A stretch of 64,000 nt of DNA. Origin: Erysipelotrichaceae bacterium (lineage in GTDB: Bacteria > Bacillota_I > Bacilli_A > Erysipelotrichales > Coprobacillaceae). Location of the stretch: contig JAGZJH010000007.1 of the NCBI GenBank assembly GCA_018365815.1, positions 12,220-76,219 on the forward strand. The letters run 5' to 3'. Positions within the stretch are counted from its first letter, which is position 1; every line of letters starts with the position of its first letter. The position numbers and the translations under genes were made by a program. The notes below the pieces were generated by a model, which saw only the letters and a list, made by a program, of their open reading frames with translations, searched no databases and was not told where the DNA came from. Shown piece after piece: positions 7,863 through 15,720 of the stretch.

Positions 7863-8271
7863 TATATAAATGAATTTGAAACTCAATAAAATCATTAACA
7901 ATGTCAACAAATTGTTGTCTTTGTTCATAATCCAAACTATCAAAATCAATATCTTCCTGACCAAAAGAATAAGTTAACAACTCTTCTATTGTTAATTTAT
8001 AATTGAGTAATGGATTATCTTCTCGGCTATCAATATAATGAACAGATGTTAAAAAATCATAAGTTGAAATTCCTAATCCCTTGCTTAATTCTTCAATTGC
8101 TTCTAAAGTTGGCATAATTGGGCGATTAGTTTTAGAATTTTTCCCAGTTTCAATCATATTAATATAAGAACGACTTAAAACACATCTATCTAAAACATCG
8201 CTCACTGATAACTCCTTTGATTTACGTGTTTCTCTAACGAATTCAGAAATTCTTTTTGTTAACTCTTCCAC
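7843..8271 (-). CDS. XRE-type helix-turn-helix regulator, paralog A
   Basis: 142 residues. An N-terminal HTH domain (about 1-75) has SVSDVLDRCVLSRSYINMIETG as the HTH and recognition segment. A short helical C-terminal region follows, containing DNPLLNY and IEFQIHLYKK. It starts at a GTG (8271) 7 nt after GAGG. It is clearly paralogous to the next gene (8358-8750): the blocks LSRSY, PTLEAIEELSKGLG, DFL, D-P-L-L-N-Y and the C-terminal IEFQI helix are shared in the same order. Target genes are unknown. Candidates are its own promoter region and the divergent DUF421 gene, because the same ACTGTAT half-site occurs in both intergenic spaces. Confidence 0.75.
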   Translation of the reverse strand: MEELTKRISEFVRETRKSKELSVSDVLDRCVLSRSYINMIETGKNSKTNRPIMPTLEAIEELSKGLGISTYDFLTSVHYIDSREDNPLLNYKLTIEELLTYSFGQEDIDFDSLDYEQRQQFVDIVNDFIEFQIHLYKKRHLK

Positions 8272-8339
8272 CTAACCACCTCGTTTATTTTATTGTATAA
8301 AAATAAACATTGAAAGTTTAGTATAACGTTTATTAGCAT

Positions 8340-8357
8340 ACTGTATTTATATACAGT
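8340..8357. promoter_or_regulatory. Inverted repeat between the two HTH genes
   Basis: ACTGTAT (8340-8346), TTAT, ATACAGT (8351-8357), immediately after the stop codon of paralog B and about 70 bp upstream of paralog A. ACTGTAT recurs at 8862-8868, upstream of paralog B, which suggests a common operator. Confidence 0.45.
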
Positions 8358-8750
8358 TCACTTATTATTTAAATAGCTATAAATTTGAAATTGAATAAAC
8401 TCATTAATTAAATTAACAATTCTATTTTGAGTATCTTCATCAATATTTTCAAAACCGATTTGTTTATTATTAAATGAATAATTTAATAATGGATCTTGTT
8501 CTTTAGCATCTATAAAATCAATAGCATTTAAAAAATCAAAAGTCGTAACATCTAAACCAAGACATAATTCCTCAATTGTATCTAAAGTAGGTGAAATCGG
8601 TTTTTGTGTTGAAGAATTAATCCCACATTCAATCACATTTAAATAAGAGCGACTCAACTTACAATGATCAACAACATATTTAATTGTAAATTTTTTAGCC
8701 TTTAGGGTTTGCTTAACATATGATGAAATTTTCTTTGAACGCTCGTTCAC
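8358..8750 (-). CDS. XRE-type helix-turn-helix regulator, paralog B
   Basis: 130 residues, paralogous to the downstream gene and of the same architecture: an HTH with TIKYVVDHCKLSRSYLNVIECG (split here as TIKYVVDHC and KLSRSYLNVIECG), then PTLDTIEELCLGLDVTTFDFL, DPLLNYSF and a final IQFQIYSYL helix. The GTG start (8750) follows AAAGGAAG. Both paralogs carry a 6-8 residue insertion after the recognition helix (INSSTQKPIS here, KNSKTNRPIM in paralog A), which is uncommon in plain XRE domains and marks them as one subfamily. It is divergent from the DUF421 gene with repeats in between. Confidence 0.75.
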   Translation of the reverse strand: MNERSKKISSYVKQTLKAKKFTIKYVVDHCKLSRSYLNVIECGINSSTQKPISPTLDTIEELCLGLDVTTFDFLNAIDFIDAKEQDPLLNYSFNNKQIGFENIDEDTQNRIVNLINEFIQFQIYSYLNNK

Positions 8751-8843
8751 TTTACCACTTCCTTTACCTATTATTTTATAAAATAATAACTATAAAGTGG
8801 ATGGCCCTAACAACAAACATGCTAAATAGTTTCATTATTTACA

Positions 8844-8868
8844 ATACTATGTAGTTAGTATACTGTAT
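8844..8868. promoter_or_regulatory. Inverted repeats in the HTH-B / DUF421 divergent region
   Basis: ATACTA (8844-8849) and TAGTAT (8856-8861) form an inverted repeat, directly followed by ACTGTAT (8862-8868), the half-site also found at 8340-8346. Likely operator for one or both HTH proteins. Confidence 0.4.
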
Positions 8869-8908
8869 AATTTATATCTTTTTGTCAATATTATTGTGAG
8901 GTGATTGA

Positions 8909-9571
8909 ATGCAAACAATTATTATGAGTGTCGTTTCTATCATTGTATTACTAATTATTACAAGAATATTAGGTTATCGACAAATTTCACAATTAAGTTT
9001 ATATGACTATATTATCGGTATTACAATTGGTTCAATATGTGCTGAATTATCAATTACTAATTTCAATTCATTTTATGACCCTTTAATTTCACTTATTGTA
9101 TATGGAATTGTAACTTTATTTATTTCTAAAATCACGCAAAAATCAAATAAAATTCGCTATATTTTAGAAGGTAAACCCGTGGTTTTATTTTTTAATAATG
9201 AATTTTATTACAATAATTTTCAAACTACAAAAATTGATATGAGTGAATTTTTAATGAACTGTCGTAATTTAGGCTACTTTGATTTATCTCAAATCCATAT
9301 GGCAATATTAGAAACTAACGGGAAATTAAGTATATTACCAACTACTTCATCAAGACCGGTAAATGTTAAAGAGATGCAAGTCAATGTAAAACAAGAGCCC
9401 TATGTTTTTCATATTATTATTGATGGAAAAGTAAATGAAAATAATTTAAAAATGATTCACAAGGATCATAAATGGTTGATAAGTCAACTTACTAATTATA
9501 ATTTAACACTTGATGAAACCTTTTTAGCAACTTTTGATAGTGTTCATCAATTTAGAGCATATAAAAAATAA
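8909..9571 (+). CDS. DUF421 (YetF-like) membrane protein
   Basis: 220 residues. The first about 75 residues hold three hydrophobic helices with the family motif TRILGYRQISQLSLYDYIIGITIGS (read here as TRILGYRQISQL and YDYIIGITIGS), followed by a cytoplasmic alpha/beta domain (about 85-215) with EFLMNCRNLGYFDLSQIHMAILE, typical of DUF421. In Bacillus such YetF/YrbG/YkjA proteins are membrane components seen in spores, with no firmly known biochemical role. The ATG follows GAGGTGA. It has its own terminator and is divergent from HTH paralog B, so it may be a regulatory target of that protein. Confidence 0.88.
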   Translation: MQTIIMSVVSIIVLLIITRILGYRQISQLSLYDYIIGITIGSICAELSITNFNSFYDPLISLIVYGIVTLFISKITQKSNKIRYILEGKPVVLFFNNEFYYNNFQTTKIDMSEFLMNCRNLGYFDLSQIHMAILETNGKLSILPTTSSRPVNVKEMQVNVKQEPYVFHIIIDGKVNENNLKMIHKDHKWLISQLTNYNLTLDETFLATFDSVHQFRAYKK

Positions 9572-9592
9572 GAGAATCGCTTTGATTCTCTT
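9570..9592 (+). terminator. Terminator of the DUF421 gene
   Basis: AAGAGAATC (9570-9578), loop GCTTT, GATTCTCTT (9584-9592), then a T-rich tract; overlaps the stop codon. Confidence 0.75.
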
Positions 9593-9988
9593 ATTAGTGT
9601 TTTTACTTACTCTAGTTTAAACTTATTTAATTTTAGTTATTTATTGCTTTAATGATTTTAAAAATTATCTTTTTACATATTAAAAACTAGAAAAATGAAC
9701 ATAAATTTGATTAATTTCTAACTCAAAAAGGCAAATAAAAATGTATATTGTAACTTAACATTTAAATAATAAAACAAATTTCTCTTTAATTAAATTAACA
9801 AGTAAAAATCTGTGACATGTCATTTATTAAATTGCATATTATGATATGTATAAATAGTTATAGGATTGAATAAACAAAAGGTAGAAGTTAGTGTGTTATA
9901 GTGATTACTCTTGTTCTACATTTTATTTGACTTAAATTTTAAAGATTTAAAACCTATTTAAAAAATATAAAATAAATTAAGTATCTCC
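9593..9988. other. AT-rich intergenic stretch without recognisable gene
   Basis: About 400 bp with stops in all frames, no reading frame with a ribosome binding site, no strong hairpin and no repeats that I can see. It could be a decayed region between two independently transcribed blocks. Confidence 0.6.
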
Positions 9989-10522
9989 TTATTTATAAGT
10001 TAAAATATCACTTACTGATTTTCGTTTAGGCATTTCAACTGTTTCATTATAATAACCAATTGCAATGATGGCCATCAAATCTTCTGTATCAGGAATTTGT
10101 AAATAGTCTCTAATTCCTTTTTCATCATAAATTCCCACAATCAATGAACCTAAACCAAGTTCTGTTGCTTTTAAACAGATATTTTGAACTTGTAATCCAT
10201 TATCAAAACATTGCCAGCCATGTCCTAAATGTGTTTCGGCTTCACCTTGACGATTATATCCACTACGTCCTTTAACAACTGTTGATATAATTAAAACCGG
10301 TGCATCTTTTAAACTTTCTTGATTAAATGATGGAAAGTATTGCATAAATTGTTTAATTTTTGCTTTTTCATTTAACACATAATAACGTGAAACTTGTGAA
10401 TTTTTCCATGATGGCGCATAAATTGCTGCTTGAATTAATGATTCAATAATTTCATTAGAAACTGATTGATTGGTATATTGACGAATACTTCTTCTTTTGA
10501 TTAAACATTCTTGTAATTCCAT
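9989..10522 (-). CDS. Nitroreductase family FMN oxidoreductase
   Basis: 177 residues from the ATG at 10522, which follows a GGGGGGAAG site; an in-frame extension to 10585 has no signal and runs into a terminator. The family marks are IKRRSIRQYTNQSV near residue 8 (FMN phosphate binding), AAIYAPSWKNSQ near 35 (A-P-S-x-x-N), and an ALDV-like stretch replaced here by GLQVQNICLKATELGLGSLIVG near 115. The short length is that of the YdjA/Frm2-like single-domain group. Members are cytosolic flavoproteins that reduce quinones, nitro compounds or flavins; the natural substrate cannot be told. It lies just after the kinase gene but is separated from it by a terminator. Confidence 0.85.
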   Translation of the reverse strand: MELQECLIKRRSIRQYTNQSVSNEIIESLIQAAIYAPSWKNSQVSRYYVLNEKAKIKQFMQYFPSFNQESLKDAPVLIISTVVKGRSGYNRQGEAETHLGHGWQCFDNGLQVQNICLKATELGLGSLIVGIYDEKGIRDYLQIPDTEDLMAIIAIGYYNETVEMPKRKSVSDILTYK

Positions 10523-10566
10523 ATGTTCTTCCCCCCTTTTTTTAATTATATCACAGCATAAAAAAA

Positions 10567-10583
10567 GCTCAACTAAGTTGAGC
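10567..10583 (-). terminator. Terminator of the P-loop kinase gene
   Basis: GCTCAA / TTGAGC stem with a five-base loop, followed on the minus strand by TTTTTT. Confidence 0.7.
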
Positions 10584-10585
10584 AA

Positions 10586-11173
10586 TTACTTATCTAATAA
10601 ATAAGCTGATACTTCTTTTAAAGAAGCTTCATATTCTTCTGTTGAAGAATTATGGAAAATAATTAATTCTCCATTACAATTTGGGTCTGGAAATAAATTA
10701 GGAATTGAATAATCACGACTAGCTATATATTCATCCCAGTTCGCTAATTTCCATGTGTCACGATCTGAATTTCTTTCAATCATACGTTGACGACATACTT
10801 CAATATCTGTATCCACCCAAATAATATATAATTTTGCATCTTTTTCTTTTAATTTTGCCATCATATTATCCATCCACTCTTGATTACGGATTTCACGAGT
10901 AAATGGTGCATTAATTAAAACAATTTCTGCATAATCTAATGCTTCTAAAGCTAAATCCACAATTACATCATATTCAGGATTACGAATCCAATCTTCAAAA
11001 AATTGTGAACTACGATTTGGTTCCTCATTAGCTGCTTTGAAAATTTGATGTGATAATGGAATAAGTGTATCTTTATCTAAATATACAATATTTTTTAGTG
11101 CTTTAGACAATTGCTTAGAGACAAATGTTTTTCCACAAGCTGGTGGTGATGTCACTAAAAGTAATTTTTTCAT
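10586..11173 (-). CDS. Small P-loop ATPase/kinase of unknown substrate
   Basis: 195 residues. The Walker A motif is SPPACGKT (residues 9-16), following a beta strand MKKLLLVT. LIDKDTL-type residues appear as VYLDKDTLIPLS near 30, where an Asp often contacts the phosphoryl acceptor. A likely lid region RQRMIERNSDRDTWK lies near 130-145. The overall shape is that of zeta-toxin/chloramphenicol-phosphotransferase-like or nucleotide-kinase-like P-loop proteins. There is no antitoxin partner and no drug-resistance context, so a small-molecule or nucleotide kinase is more likely than a toxin. The ATG follows a GGAGG site. It is monocistronic with its own terminator. Confidence 0.7.
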   Translation of the reverse strand: MKKLLLVTSPPACGKTFVSKQLSKALKNIVYLDKDTLIPLSHQIFKAANEEPNRSSQFFEDWIRNPEYDVIVDLALEALDYAEIVLINAPFTREIRNQEWMDNMMAKLKEKDAKLYIIWVDTDIEVCRQRMIERNSDRDTWKLANWDEYIASRDYSIPNLFPDPNCNGELIIFHNSSTEEYEASLKEVSAYLLDK

Positions 11174-11420
11174 ATATAATCCTCCATAAATAATGTCTTA
11201 CAAATTTTGACCACACAACATTTTATACCTATAAATAGTATGTGTCAATATTTTCACCTACATAATTAATAAAAAGATATAGGTAATACATTTCAAAAAG
11301 ATTATATACTAAAAACTAATTAAAATAAAGTATTTTTAAAAACTGAAAATGATTTTTTTCACAAAGTGAATTATCATATTCAAAATCTAAAAAGCTATAC
11401 GCTTTATTTAAATTTTATAC

Positions 11421-11449
11421 TTGACTTGTGATATTAATAACGATATTAT
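11421..11449 (+). promoter_or_regulatory. guaB promoter
   Basis: TTGACT (11421-11426), 17 nt, TATTAT (11444-11449), about 25 bp upstream of the guaB ribosome binding site. The rest of the 306-bp gap 11174-11479 shows no gene or hairpin; no PurR box or riboswitch could be recognised. Confidence 0.75.
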
Positions 11450-11479
11450 AAATTAAATACAAGAAAAAGGAGAAAGAAT

Positions 11480-12988
11480 ATGGCATTTTATTACAGTGAA
11501 CCCTCTCGTACATTTAACGAGTATTTATTAGTTCCAGGTTACTCTTCTAGTGAGTGTCAACCTAAAAACGTAAGTTTAAAAACCCCTTTAGTAAAATTTA
11601 AAAAAGGTGAAGAACCTGCAATTAGTATGAACATTCCTCTTGTTTCAGCAATCATGCAATCTGTATCTAATGATACAATGGCTGTTGCTTTAGCAAAAGA
11701 AGGGGGAGTTTCGTTTATTTACGGTTCTCAATCTGTAGAAGATGAAGCTGCAATGGTTAAAAGAGCAAAATCTTATAAAGCCGGTTTTGTAATCAGTGAT
11801 TCTAACATTATGCCAGAATCAACTTTAGCAGATGTAATTAAATTAAAAGAAACAACAGGTCATTCAACAATGGCTGTTACTACTGATGGAACAACTAATG
11901 GAAAATTATTAGGAATTGTAACAGGCAGAGATTATAGAGTTTCTCGTATGGACTTATCTACACCTGTTAAAGAATTTATGACTCCATTTAAAAAATTAAT
12001 TACAGCTCATGAAGGTGTGACCTTAAAAGAAGCTAATGATATGATTTGGGAACATAAATTAAATGCGTTGCCAATCATTAACGATGAACAACAATTATTA
12101 TATTTTGTATTTAGAAAAGATTATGAGTCTAAAAAAGACAATCCTAACGAATTACTTGATTCAAGTAAACGTTACATTGTTGGAGCGGGAATTAATACAA
12201 GAGACTACGCTACTCGTGTACCTGCTTTAATTGAAGCCGGTGCTGATGTATTATGTATCGATTCTTCAGAAGGTTTTAGCGAATGGCAAAAACTAACTAT
12301 TGACTGGATTAGAGAGCATTACGGTGATAGCGTAAAAGTTGGAGCAGGAAATGTAGTTGATCGTGAAGGATTTAGATTTTTAGCCGATGCTGGTGCTGAC
12401 TTTGTTAAAATCGGTATTGGTGGTGGTTCAATTTGTATCACTCGTGAACAAAAAGGAATTGGACGAGGACAAGCTACTGCAACTATTGAAGTTGCAAAAG
12501 CAAGAGATGAATATTTTGAAGAAACTGGAATTTATATTCCAATTTGTAGTGATGGTGGAATCGTTCATGACTATCATATGACTTTAGCTTTAGCAATGGG
12601 TGCTGACTTTATCATGTTAGGAAGATATTTTTCTAGATTTGATGAATCACCAACAAATAAAGTCGTAATTAACGGTCAATATATGAAAGAATACTGGGGA
12701 GAAGGAAGTGCACGTGCGCGTAACTGGCAACGTTATGACATGGGTGGCGATGCTAAACTTTCTTTTGAAGAAGGTGTAGACTCATATGTTCCTTATGCCG
12801 GTAAATTAAAAGATAATGTGGCATTAACTTTAAATAAAGTCAAATCAACAATGTGTAACTGTGGGGCTTTAACTATTGCTGAATTGCAAGAAAAGGCAAA
12901 AATTACATTAGTTTCTTCAACAAGTATCGTTGAAGGAGGAGCACATGACGTTTTATTAAAAGACTCTGTGCCAAATCAAAATAAATAA
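11480..12988 (+). CDS. guaB: IMP dehydrogenase, Tritrichomonas-type
   Basis: Cytosolic enzyme oxidising IMP to XMP, the committed step of GMP synthesis. 502 residues: a TIM barrel interrupted by CBS domains (about 100-220). The catalytic Cys319 is in GIGGGSICITRE, where most bacteria have GPGSICTTR. The flap carries the Arg418-Tyr419 dyad in NWQRYD, and a CNCGA motif is near 465. From memory, the catalytic loop, the GIGRGQAT segment, the flap and even residue numbers (Cys319, Arg418, Tyr419) coincide with the enzyme of the protist Tritrichomonas foetus, long viewed as bacterial-like. It has its own promoter and terminator and an AAGGAG site; guaA is not adjacent. Confidence 0.95.
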   Translation: MAFYYSEPSRTFNEYLLVPGYSSSECQPKNVSLKTPLVKFKKGEEPAISMNIPLVSAIMQSVSNDTMAVALAKEGGVSFIYGSQSVEDEAAMVKRAKSYKAGFVISDSNIMPESTLADVIKLKETTGHSTMAVTTDGTTNGKLLGIVTGRDYRVSRMDLSTPVKEFMTPFKKLITAHEGVTLKEANDMIWEHKLNALPIINDEQQLLYFVFRKDYESKKDNPNELLDSSKRYIVGAGINTRDYATRVPALIEAGADVLCIDSSEGFSEWQKLTIDWIREHYGDSVKVGAGNVVDREGFRFLADAGADFVKIGIGGGSICITREQKGIGRGQATATIEVAKARDEYFEETGIYIPICSDGGIVHDYHMTLALAMGADFIMLGRYFSRFDESPTNKVVINGQYMKEYWGEGSARARNWQRYDMGGDAKLSFEEGVDSYVPYAGKLKDNVALTLNKVKSTMCNCGALTIAELQEKAKITLVSSTSIVEGGAHDVLLKDSVPNQNK

Positions 12989-13007
12989 AAGGCGAAAGCC
13001 TTTTTTT
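12987..13007 (+). terminator. guaB terminator
   Basis: AAAAGGC, tetraloop GAAA, GCCTTTT followed by more T residues; starts at the stop codon. Confidence 0.85.
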
Positions 13008-13010
13008 AAT

Positions 13011-13039
13011 TAGACAAAGTTCGTCAATTTTGCTACAAT
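13011..13039 (+). promoter_or_regulatory. pfp promoter
   Basis: TAGACA (13011-13016), 17 nt, TACAAT (13034-13039), with an AAATTGGAGG site before the ATG at 13070. Confidence 0.65.
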
Positions 13040-13069
13040 ATTAGCGATATTACAAATTGGAGGTTCATT

Positions 13070-14314
13070 ATGAAAAAACGCAATTGTTTAGTCGGACAAT
13101 CTGGCGGTCCTACTGCAGCCATTAATGCCACATTGGCTGGAGTTATCGCTAAATGCCAGGAAGAAAATTTTAATAAAATTTATGGTGCCATTAACGGAAT
13201 TAAAGGATTATTATCTTTACAATATATGGACTTAAATGAAAAGTTCAATACATCTGAGGCTTTAGAAAATTTAAGAGCAACTCCTGCCATGTATTTAGGA
13301 AGTTGTCGCTACAAACTCCCTTCATATGATGAAAGTCCTGATGTTTACACCAAAATATTTGAAATTTTTGAAACATTAGAAATTACTGATTTTTTCTATA
13401 TTGGTGGGAATGATTCTATGGATACAGTTTTAAAACTATCTGTCTACGCTAAAATGATGAATAAGGAAGTCAATATTATTGGGATTCCTAAGACTATTGA
13501 TAATGATTTAATGGGAAGTGACCATACTCCTGGATTTGGTTCTGCAGCCAAATATGTCGCAACTTCATTACTTGAAATTGCCCATGATAGTATGATTTAC
13601 CAATTACAATCAATTACAATTGTTGAAATAATGGGACGCAATGCCGGATGGTTAACTGCTGCTGCTGCTTTAGCACGTAATAGTTACAACACAGCTCCTG
13701 ACTTAATTTATTTGCCTGAAGTCGTATTTGATAAAGAAAAATTTGTCGAAGCAATTGGTGAAGTATTTAAACGTAAACGTGGAGTAGTCATTGCTGTTTC
13801 TGAAGGAATTAAAGATAAAGATGGTAACTATTTAGACCAAGATTCACGTTATACTAAAAAAGATGCTTTTGGACATATTATTCATTCAGGAACTGCTAAA
13901 GTATTAGAAACAATTGCTTTTCAAGCGTTCCATTGTAAAGTTAGAAGTATTGAATTAAATGTATTACAACGTTGTGCTATGCACTGTGCAAGTTTAACAG
14001 ATAACAACGAATCTTTTGAAATTGGTAAAGCCGCTGTTAAACACGCAATTAATAACGAAACAGGAAAAATGATGGTATTTAAACGTTTAAATACACCTGA
14101 TTATCAAATTGAAATTGACGCTATTGACGTAAGTAATGCCGCTAATTTAGAAAAGAAAGTTCCAGTTGAATGGATTAATGAAAAAGGAAATGATATTATG
14201 CCTTCTTTATATGAATATTTAGCCCCATTAATTGTTGGAGAAGTAAGTGTTCCATATCAAAATGGTATTCCTCAGTATTTAGATATTACACATTTAGAAA
14301 CCCAAGAAAATTAA
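13070..14314 (+). CDS. pfp: Diphosphate-dependent 6-phosphofructokinase
   Basis: Phosphorylates fructose 6-phosphate with pyrophosphate, reversibly, in glycolysis. 414 residues of the PFK fold: GQSGGPTAAINA near the start, GGNDSMDT at 112-119 and PKTIDND at 140-146. The Asp (Asp115) and Lys (Lys141) in these two motifs mark PPi-using enzymes; ATP-using PfkA has Gly at both. The long clade insertions are also present (ITIVEIMGRNAGW). It is transcribed alone, after guaB, from its own promoter. PPi dependence saves ATP and fits a fermentative anaerobe. Whether a separate ATP-PFK exists cannot be told from this window. Confidence 0.93.
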   Translation: MKKRNCLVGQSGGPTAAINATLAGVIAKCQEENFNKIYGAINGIKGLLSLQYMDLNEKFNTSEALENLRATPAMYLGSCRYKLPSYDESPDVYTKIFEIFETLEITDFFYIGGNDSMDTVLKLSVYAKMMNKEVNIIGIPKTIDNDLMGSDHTPGFGSAAKYVATSLLEIAHDSMIYQLQSITIVEIMGRNAGWLTAAAALARNSYNTAPDLIYLPEVVFDKEKFVEAIGEVFKRKRGVVIAVSEGIKDKDGNYLDQDSRYTKKDAFGHIIHSGTAKVLETIAFQAFHCKVRSIELNVLQRCAMHCASLTDNNESFEIGKAAVKHAINNETGKMMVFKRLNTPDYQIEIDAIDVSNAANLEKKVPVEWINEKGNDIMPSLYEYLAPLIVGEVSVPYQNGIPQYLDITHLETQEN

Positions 14315-14326
14315 CTCTTGGGTTTT
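14298..14326. terminator. Bidirectional terminator between pfp and the MocR gene
   Basis: AAACCCAAGA (14298-14307) / TCTTGGGTTT (14316-14325). The stop codons of the two converging genes overlap in the loop. Confidence 0.8.
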
Positions 14327-15627
14327 ATAATACTCAATTGCTTAATTCCTTCTTCTATACGATCAAATGAAATGCTTGAAAAAGATAAAATTATTTCATC
14401 ATTTTCAACTAAAAAAGCAATTCCATGCTCATTAGCACTTTGGCAATAAGCTTTTAAATCAAAATCGTCTGTTAATTTAATTTTAACTCTTAATGCAGTT
14501 TCTTCTAAAATAACCGATGAGCAATTCAAATAACGTTCAATACATTCCAACATTAATTTACTTTTATTTAAATACAAACGTCTTAATTTTTTTAATTGAC
14601 GATCTAATGCACCATCTTCAATATAATAATTTAAAGCAAGTTGTTCAAACTTAGATACAGTTTGATGGTAATTATTTTTTTTAACTTGATATTTTTCGAC
14701 TATTTTAATTGGCATTACCATATACGATAAACGAATTGAGGGAATTAACAACTTTGAAAAAGAGCCTATATAAATAATATATTCAGTTGCTTGTTTTTGC
14801 ATCGCTTCAATTGGTCGTACTTGGTAACGCAATTCCCCGTTATGATCATCTTCAATAATATAAATATCATTTTTCTTAGCATACTCAATCAATGCCATGC
14901 GTCGTGAAATGGATAAAGGTTTTGCATATTTTCCAGAAGAAGATGAATTAATATAAATTAATTGTACATTTTTATCTTTTAAATTCTCTACAATAATCCC
15001 TTCTTCATCTTCTTCAATCCATTCAATTTGTATATGATAATCAATGAAAACTTGCATCGCATAAATAAATCCTGATTTTGGCATGGCAATTTTAACTAAA
15101 TCATCAAATACTCCACAGATAATATGTACTAATGATTGAAACCCTGAACCAACAAACACTTGTGAAGGAAGTGTTTCTACTCCTCTTTTAGATAAGGTAT
15201 ACTTACAAAGATTTCTCCTTAAAGTAAGTTCCCCTTGAGGATTACCATAGTCATATAACTCATTTTCTTCTTGAATAACTTTTTTTAAATATTTATGCCA
15301 TAATGTTAAATCAAAAGACTGTTGATCAACTGACCTCCCTGAAAAATCATAAGGATAATGTATTTTGCGTTCTTGATTATCATTATTATTTAAAATTTTA
15401 ACATTTGTAATGTCTTGAACTTTCACATCAACATAATAACCGGATTTATTGATGGATTGAATATATCCCTCTGCTAGTAACTGCAAATAAGCACTTTCCA
15501 CTGTAGTTTTTGAATACCCCGTTTGATGAACCATTTGGCGAATTGAGGGAATGCGTTCTTGATATTCATATTTAGAATTTAAAATGTCGTTTTTAATTTT
15601 CTCATAAAGTATTTGATATTTCATCAT
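14311..15627 (-). CDS. MocR/PdxR-type GntR-aminotransferase regulator
   Basis: 438 residues from the ATG at 15627, 5-6 nt after AAAGGGGA; the in-frame extension to 15675 would cover the operator and has no site. There is an N-terminal GntR winged helix (about 1-70, with RIPSIRQMVHQTGYSKTTVESAY read as RIPSIRQM and GYSKTTVESAY), then a fold-type I aminotransferase domain binding PLP: YDYGNPQGEL, IEDDHNGELRY with the PLP Asp, and the PLP Lys (about residue 292) in GSFSKLLIPSIRLSY. PdxR-like members sense PLP and control vitamin B6 supply. It is divergent from an ECF S component with an inverted repeat between the two, which points to control of vitamin uptake. Confidence 0.9.
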   Translation of the reverse strand: MMKYQILYEKIKNDILNSKYEYQERIPSIRQMVHQTGYSKTTVESAYLQLLAEGYIQSINKSGYYVDVKVQDITNVKILNNNDNQERKIHYPYDFSGRSVDQQSFDLTLWHKYLKKVIQEENELYDYGNPQGELTLRRNLCKYTLSKRGVETLPSQVFVGSGFQSLVHIICGVFDDLVKIAMPKSGFIYAMQVFIDYHIQIEWIEEDEEGIIVENLKDKNVQLIYINSSSSGKYAKPLSISRRMALIEYAKKNDIYIIEDDHNGELRYQVRPIEAMQKQATEYIIYIGSFSKLLIPSIRLSYMVMPIKIVEKYQVKKNNYHQTVSKFEQLALNYYIEDGALDRQLKKLRRLYLNKSKLMLECIERYLNCSSVILEETALRVKIKLTDDFDLKAYCQSANEHGIAFLVENDEIILSFSSISFDRIEEGIKQLSIIKPKS

Positions 15628-15651
15628 AACTGTCCCCTTTATTTTTTGATG

Positions 15652-15677
15652 AATTGTATATTTTAATATATACAATT
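15652..15677. promoter_or_regulatory. Inverted-repeat operator between the MocR regulator and ECF S gene
   Basis: AATTGTATAT (15652-15661), six-base spacer, ATATACAATT (15668-15677): two perfect 10-bp arms in the 90-bp divergent region. Likely binding site of the adjacent regulator. Confidence 0.6.
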
Positions 15678-15720
15678 TAGTGGTTTAATTATAACATATT
15701 TATTAAAGGGGGAGAATCAA

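Noticed and set aside
9593..9988. Possible small genes in the gap after the DUF421 gene
   Set aside because: The few ATG-initiated frames are 5-10 codons, without ribosome binding sites, and no hairpin or repeat is present.
10586..11173. P-loop protein as a zeta-type toxin of a toxin-antitoxin pair
   Set aside because: No small antitoxin gene on either side, it has its own terminator, and the residues typical of zeta toxins beyond Walker A could not be identified.
15652..15677. Inverted repeat as a terminator of the MocR gene region
   Set aside because: It lies in the shared 5' region of two divergent genes, with no T run after either arm, so an operator is more likely.
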